In this document: piece after piece, positions 59,142 through 64,000 of the stretch
Numbering within the stretch: the stretch's first letter is position 1
Layout of the letters: each line of letters starts with the position of its first letter
From: Allacma fusca
Taxonomy: Eukaryota > Arthropoda > Collembola > Symphypleona > Sminthuridae
NCBI GenBank assembly: GCA_947179485.1
Contig: OX359245.1
Span: 22,493,067-22,557,066, forward strand
Direction of reading: 5' to 3'
Length of the DNA stretch: 64,000 nt
Program-made: the position numbers and the translations under genes
Notes under the pieces: generated by a model
Told to the model about the DNA's origin: nothing
What the model saw: the letters and a program-made list of their open reading frames with translations, nothing else
The model's database searches: none

Positions 59142-59804
59142 TGTTGTGTTACGTAATAAGATGTAATGCGTAATAAATGGTAGTATTACATGTAGTTGTA
59201 ATTATATGTCATAATAAAAATTAAGCAAATTAATAATTACAAGCAAGGCATGAATAAGCAGGGAATAAATAAGCAAGCAATAAATTCTCAGCCGTATTGG
59301 AATTGGACATCTAAAGAACCTTATTCAATATTGAACAGAGCTGGAAAACTACAAACCAACTTTGATTTCAAGTTTCCTGTGACAACAGGAAACCGCTATC
59401 GCAAGTCCACAATAATCAACAAATAGAAGCTAAGCGTATAATAAAACCTTATTCGGAACTCTCCAAAATAAAAACTATATGTTAAGTTTTTCCTTATTAT
59501 ACAATGGAATAAAATGTTACAACAGAATTAAATGTATGAAATATTACTGTAATAATCAGACCCGAAATTCACCGAAAATTCCCAACCCACATTTTCTGGT
59601 TAGGAATTTCCTAAACTTGATTCTACTTTTCCCCTTCTGGAATGTTCTATAAAATATTATTGATTCCCGATTTGTTATAAATAGGATAATCATAAACACT
59701 TTAAAACAGTCCAAGTTTATCTTTGAAATCAAACAGTTAAATAAAGTCAAATTGGAATTTATCTTATTCCTTCATTCATCATATTATTTTATGTTTTAAC
59801 AACA
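59142..59804 (+). mobile_element. Solo LTR in satellite, copy 7
   Basis: Same insertion copied, 2420 bp after copy 6. The following unit is interrupted at 61087 by the Ty3/Gypsy element. It shares an ending variant (GTTTTAACAACA) with copy 3, a sign of exchange between non-adjacent units. Confidence 0.85.
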
Positions 59805-61087
59805 AGTGACCTGAGCGACATGTCATTTTCATTGCTTTTTCCAAAGATTTTCGATTCATCTCAGATTCGAGAACTGAGCTTTGGCAGACTGGCCGAGTGT
59901 ATCCCCAAAGTTTAAGGAGATTCAGACGAGTTAATCAAACAATTTAAAAAGTGACCTGAACGACATATCATTTTCATTGCTTTTTCCAAAGATTTTCGAT
60001 TCGTCTCAGATTCGAGAATTAAGCTTTGGTAGACCGCCCGAGTGTATTCCCAAAATTAAAAGAGATTCAGGCGAGCTCAGCAAACACGTTAAACAGTGAC
60101 CAAATCAACGAGTCCTCATTTTCATCGCTATTTTTAAAGTTTTTCGATTCAACCCCAATTCGAGAATTGAACTTTGGCAGACTTCCTGAGTGCATTCCTA
60201 AAGTTTAAGGAGATTCAGACGAGCTCAGCAAACACGTTAAACAGTGACCATAGCAACGAAACCTATTTTTTATCGCTATGCTTAAAGTTTTTCGATTCGT
60301 TAAAAATTCGAGAATTGAGCTTTGGCAGCCTGCCCGAGTGTATCCCCAAAGTTTAAGGAGATTCGGACGAGTTCGGCAAACCCCTTAAAAAGTGACCATA
60401 GCAACGAGACCTCATTTTCTTTGCTGTTTAAAGTTTTTTGACTCATCCCAAATTCGAGGATTGAGTTTTGGAAGACTGCCTGAGTGTATTTCTAAATGTT
60501 AAAGAAATTCAGGCAAGCTCAACAAACACATTAAATAGTGACCATAGCAACGACACTTCATTTTCATCGCTATTTGTAAAGTTTTTCGATTCATCTTAAA
60601 TTCGAGAATTGAGCTTTGGCAGACTGCCCGAGTTTATTCCCAAAGTTTAGAGATTCGGACTATTTAAGCAAACAACTTACTAAGTGACCTGAGCGACACC
60701 TCATTTTCATTGCTTTTTCCAAAGATCTTCGATTCATCTCAGATTCGAGAATTGAGCTTTGGCAGACAGCCCGAGTGTATCCCTAAAGTTTAAGGAGATT
60801 CGGACGAGTTCGGAAAACACCTTAAAAAGTGACCATAGCAACGAGACCTCATTTTCTTTGCTATGCTTATAGTTTTTCGGTTCATCCCAAATTCGAGAAT
60901 TGAGCTTTGGAAGACTGCCCGAGTGTATTTTCAAAGTTTAGAGATTCGGAAGAGCTCAGCAAACACGTTAAACAGTGACCATAGCAACGAGACTTTATTT
61001 TGATTGCTATGTTTAGTATTCCGATTCAACTTAAATGCGAGAATTGAGCTTCGGAAGACTGCCCGAGTGTATTTTCAAAGTAAAGAG

Positions 61088-61542
61088 TGTAAGAAATGTG
61101 TATTTCTCACATACATGCCACATCTAAATCAGCTTTACTTTATAATTGTGTAGCTTGAAGCTGAACGCTATATTGCAACACTGGAAACGCGGTGGCGTCC
61201 AGAGTCAGAATATATAAAGTCATTTCCATGCTTTAACGCCCCAGTGTCTCTGGAGCGTCTGAACAGTAATCTTGTAGCTGGACTAGTAGAGTTGGAATAA
61301 ATTTCTATTATTTGTTGTATTCCATCAACTCCGACATCGGACCTCACCTTGGCTTATTGTTGGCTATTATTGGGTTTCCATCCTTCACTCATTTTTATTA
61401 TATTTTTACCCATATATTTTGGCAATTGTTTTGAAGGTTATTTTTCTAGGAAATCCTTAATGTAATGGCTGGTTGCTCATTTTAATTATATTTGCTTTTA
61501 CATATTAGTAGTAGCACGGTCTGAGCACCCACACCCTTTACA
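61088..61542 (+). repeat. 5' LTR of the Ty3/Gypsy element
   Basis: 455 bp, from TGTAAGAAATG to CACCCTTTACA, with inverted TGTAA/TTACA ends. A TATA-like TATATAAA lies at 61211-61218 and AATAAA at 61296-61301, the order expected of U3, R and U5. A primer-binding-like TGGCGACCGTGG starts at 61545. Confidence 0.85.
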
Positions 61543-62469
61543 ACTGGCGACCGTGGATTTCGGACTTGTTTCTAATTTTTGGACGGCCATGAGAACTGCT
61601 GACTGATGGGATTAATTTTTTGCTGTTGTTTCCGAATTTTTGACCAACACCTGACTGGAATTATCCTGCATTTTGTTTCCTCCAAATAATTTTGGTGAGC
61701 GGAAGCTTAGGTGTATCCTGAGCTGACTTTAATTAAATACAGCACTAGTGTATCTCGGGCTTACTATATGCAGTATATAGAGCAGGAAAAATTGTTTTTT
61801 ATCAGAAAAATCTCATTTTAAATGTCATTTTAGTTTCTAAATTCTGTTACAAAGTAAGGTAACATGCTAAAATCTCAGTAGTCAGTGTTGGTTGATCATT
61901 ATTAATTTATACATTACAGAGAGTTCGTAGTAGAGAGAAACAGCAGTAGAGAAATATAAAGATTAATGTTATTTAATAATCGTGGTCAAATTCAAAGCGA
62001 TAATATTTTTTACAGCTAATTATAAAGTAATTTAGCCTCAGTCAGTGCAGTTCCATTAAAATAAAGTATCACACATACATATACGTACAGTAGGAAAGTA
62101 CAAAAGTTGGTCGGAGCGTTTCTTCGCAAGTCTAATCTGAATAAGTTATGTAATAAAGAGAAATAATTAGGCCAAGCAAAGCAACAGGTGAAGAAGGTCA
62201 TTGTTTTTTTAAAAGAGTCCAGTATTTTAAGAGGAAGCTAATAACGACAGCTAAAGGTTCAAAATAAATTACGCAAAACCTCAGCACACTCTTGATTTCA
62301 GCATTTTTGGGTTTTTAAACTTGCCATTTGAATAAAGCTTTAAATAAAGCCAGAAATATTAAAAGGTATTTATAGTCGTTTGATAAGCAGAGTTGCAGGT
62401 TACTTATTGTGTTACCATCGATTTGCACATTGGAAGTCCCCTCAGTTGAGTAAAATACATTCAAATTTA
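61543..62469 (+). other. 5' leader of the Ty3/Gypsy element
   Basis: Non-coding leader between the LTR and the first gag ATG. The gag frame is open upstream to 62380 but without an ATG before 62470. Confidence 0.6.
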
Positions 62470-63855
62470 ATGAGCAAAGCTGACAAGGCTATTATTAACC
62501 AGAGTATTCCGGTCATTGACTCAAACTCATCCAGGGCTCAAAGACAGGTCAATAGGCAAACAAGGATAGTTTCATCTGCATCAAGTACCTCAACTACTCA
62601 TACACAACTACCTTTAACAATGGCAGAGGCATGGTTCAATGCATTACCAGATGACGAGAAAGCCCATGTTAGGTTTTTTATCAACCAAGGCAAATTGGAG
62701 AGTGCTAATTATTTAAGAATAGCGGAAAATGCAGCTATGGCTGCCAATAGATTAGTGCAAGCAGCTTCATCAGCAGCAACAGCAGCTCCAGTTGCAGCAA
62801 CTCATAATGTAGTATATTCAAATGTCACAATGCAGCCTCCATCTTATGATAAGAAGAGAATGACCGCAAATCATTATTTTGATTCTGTGGAAAAGTTTTT
62901 TAAGCTTCAGCATCATGCTGATGACAAATTTGTGTATCTTTTTGGGTCAATTCTCAAGGGCGATTCGTTAAAATGGTATCAGAACAGCGTTACAAGTACC
63001 ACTACTTGGAATGAGTTGAAGACTGCATTTAAATCGGAGTTTGACACTAATTTTGATGAGAAAGAAAGAAGGAAGTTGCACGCCACTAAAACACAGAGAC
63101 ATACAGAATCAGTAGCAGAATATGTCTATGAGATGCTATTTTTAGCTACTCAGGTTGATAGTACAGAGGTCATGAAAGAAAAACTTCGTAGAGCATACCA
63201 AGGCCTACATCATAAAATCTATGCTGTTATCAAATGGGACCCTGACCAGGCAAATCCAACTCCAGGTAATTTAATTGCTGCGGCAGAAGACGCCCTTAGA
63301 GTTTTGCATAAGTCTCAAGTACTAGACAAATTAGGAAAGGACGGTCTTCCACCTTTAGCAGGAGTTGAGAGGAAAGACAAGCCTGAGCGAGCTGACCAAG
63401 ACAAGTCAGCAAAGGATGAGAAGAATGATCAGTCGAAAAGTAGTTCTTATAGGGGTAAAGGGAATTTTAGAGGAAAGTCTCGTGGAGGATTCAGAGGCAA
63501 TTCTAGAGGTAAACCTTATTGGTTGCGAAACCAAGATACAAAGTCTGATCAAAACAGTAGTAGTTCCAGTCAGCAATCACACACTTCTAGTTCCGGTTCC
63601 GATAAAAATAGGAAGAACGGGTTTGACAAATCACAAGGAAAGGTCAACATGAAAGTCAAATGTAATGCATGCACAGGCTATGGGCATTTAGAAAAAAATT
63701 GTCCAAGCAAGAACAAAGGAATAATGATGTCTTTCCAGCATACGTCAGTACAATGTTGGGTATGTGGAGGAGAAGGGCACGTTAGTCACCAGTGTTCATC
63801 TGAAGTCAGTAAACCTCAGCATGAGTCAGTATCTGACGATTCGGGGGAATGCTAG
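62470..63855 (+). CDS. gag: Gag of the Ty3/Gypsy element
   Basis: Structural protein that packages the element RNA, 461 residues from the first in-frame ATG. The N-terminal third is low complexity. A capsid-like region begins near residue 134 (YFDSVEKFFKLQHHADDKF, then SLKWYQNS and WNELKTAFKSEF), as in retrotransposon gag proteins. A basic, glycine-arginine-rich stretch follows (RGKGNFRGKSRGGFRG). Two CCHC knuckles close it: CNACTGYGHLEKNC at 398-411 and CWVCGGEGHVSHQC at 429-442. Two knuckles and a separate pol frame fit Ty3/Gypsy. Confidence 0.9.
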   Translation: MSKADKAIINQSIPVIDSNSSRAQRQVNRQTRIVSSASSTSTTHTQLPLTMAEAWFNALPDDEKAHVRFFINQGKLESANYLRIAENAAMAANRLVQAASSAATAAPVAATHNVVYSNVTMQPPSYDKKRMTANHYFDSVEKFFKLQHHADDKFVYLFGSILKGDSLKWYQNSVTSTTTWNELKTAFKSEFDTNFDEKERRKLHATKTQRHTESVAEYVYEMLFLATQVDSTEVMKEKLRRAYQGLHHKIYAVIKWDPDQANPTPGNLIAAAEDALRVLHKSQVLDKLGKDGLPPLAGVERKDKPERADQDKSAKDEKNDQSKSSSYRGKGNFRGKSRGGFRGNSRGKPYWLRNQDTKSDQNSSSSSQQSHTSSSGSDKNRKNGFDKSQGKVNMKVKCNACTGYGHLEKNCPSKNKGIMMSFQHTSVQCWVCGGEGHVSHQCSSEVSKPQHESVSDDSGEC

Positions 63856-64000
63856 CGGGACAGTTTGGTACTGTCCCACAAACACTATTTATTTTAGCAC
63901 CCATATCATCCGTAAATAATGAAGACAGACCTCCGACTACCACATTACATATTGATGGTAAAAATATCAGAGCACTGGTAGATACAGGGTGTTCACATTG
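63837..64000 (+). CDS. pol: Start of pol (protease) of the Ty3/Gypsy element, partial
   Basis: The frame lies at -1 relative to gag and overlaps its end slightly, an arrangement for which -1 frameshifting is known in this family. It reads TLFILAPISS, then LHIDGKNIRALVDTGCSH. The DTG triad is the aspartic protease active site. The rest of pol lies outside the window. Confidence 0.82.

Larger units (their letters stand above)
43908..61087 (+). repeat. Satellite array: ~147-bp monomers in a 2.42-kb higher-order repeat containing a solo LTR
   Basis: The basic monomer is about 146-148 bp, and roughly 85 copies are present. Its best conserved core is ATTCGAGAATTGAGCTTTGG, followed by a CCCGAGTGTATTCCC-like block, AGATTCGGACGAG and AACACGTTAAACAGTGACC. 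Two loosely alternating types are seen (CATAGCAACGAGACCTC and CTGAGCGACACGTCATT). From 45.94 kb the monomers form higher-order units of 12 monomers plus one 662-bp solo LTR. LTR starts are spaced 2419, 2272, 2419, 2272, 1400 and 2420 bp apart; the shorter units lack about 1 or 7 monomers. Higher-order copies are almost identical, while monomers within a unit are diverged. The first 14 or so monomers (43908-45939) lack the LTR. The 60-66 codon open frames here are by-products. Confidence 0.95.
61088..64000 (+). mobile_element. Ty3/Gypsy LTR retrotransposon, 5' part (runs off the window)
   Basis: It is inserted in a satellite monomer after AAAGTAAAGAG. Parts in order are the 5' LTR, a TGG-starting primer-binding-like site, a leader of about 830 bp, gag, and the start of pol with the protease motif. 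What is visible looks whole, with no break seen. The 3' half lies beyond the window, so completeness cannot be judged. It is younger than the satellite amplification at this spot. Confidence 0.88.

Noticed and set aside
44009-60934. Many 60-66 codon frames repeated along the satellite and LTR copies
   Set aside because: They recur with the repeat unit on both strands, have no known motifs and follow from the monomer sequence.
43908-61087. CRISPR-like array
   Set aside because: The repeats are directly adjacent 147-bp monomers with no spacers, in a eukaryotic genome.
1-64000. tRNA or rRNA genes
   Set aside because: No cloverleaf with recognisable A and B boxes and no rRNA core sequence was noticed on either strand; a covariance-model scan would settle this.

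Overview
The window is eukaryotic, intron-bearing, AT-rich, repeat-dominated DNA from an invertebrate metazoan. An arthropod is my guess, from the mix of many hAT miniature elements, CR1/Jockey-like LINEs, Copia and Ty3/Gypsy elements; nothing in the sequence fixes the species. A 200-base N block marks a scaffold gap at 27610-27809.

Only one host gene is recognised with confidence. It is a plus-strand four-exon gene (coding exons 15787-16518, 18076-18168, 24514-24743, 32006-32156) for a GDE1/MIR16-type membrane glycerophosphodiester phosphodiesterase of 401 residues. All intron phases agree, and two AATAAA signals lie just after the stop. Its introns (1.6, 6.3 and 7.3 kb) are packed with transposons: several hAT MITEs, a deleted hAT transposon with transposase remains, a MULE relic, and a large inverted repeat carrying a 54-bp minisatellite. 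Upstream, 13.69-14.84 kb holds several open, coding-like, splice-flanked stretches that I cannot name.

Layout. 1-2.5 kb: tandem duplication of an unknown repeat. 2.6-4.0 kb: a hAT MITE nested in another hAT MITE, both with perfect 8-bp target duplications. 4.6-5.1 kb: Harbinger-like MITE with G-runs. 7.2-8.8 kb: minus-strand LINE (reverse transcriptase). 10.3-13.4 kb: more hAT MITEs and a LINE 5' fragment (PHD finger plus start of endonuclease) between inverted repeats. 13.7-32.2 kb: the unknown open stretches and GDE1. 32.8-33.7 kb: hAT MITE. 34.6-43.7 kb: Copia fossils, including five copies of one reverse-transcriptase fragment alternating with a head-to-head pair of LTRs at a period of about 1.34 kb. 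43.9-61.1 kb: a satellite of about 147-bp monomers arranged in a 2.42-kb higher-order repeat that contains a solo LTR, amplified seven times. 61.1 kb to the end: a Ty3/Gypsy element inserted into the satellite, with 5' LTR, gag and the start of pol, cut by the window edge.

The genes do not form a pathway. The most unusual features are the LTR-containing higher-order satellite, the amplified Copia RT/inverted-LTR unit, and the shared design of many hAT MITEs whose interiors are built from repeats of a short terminal motif.
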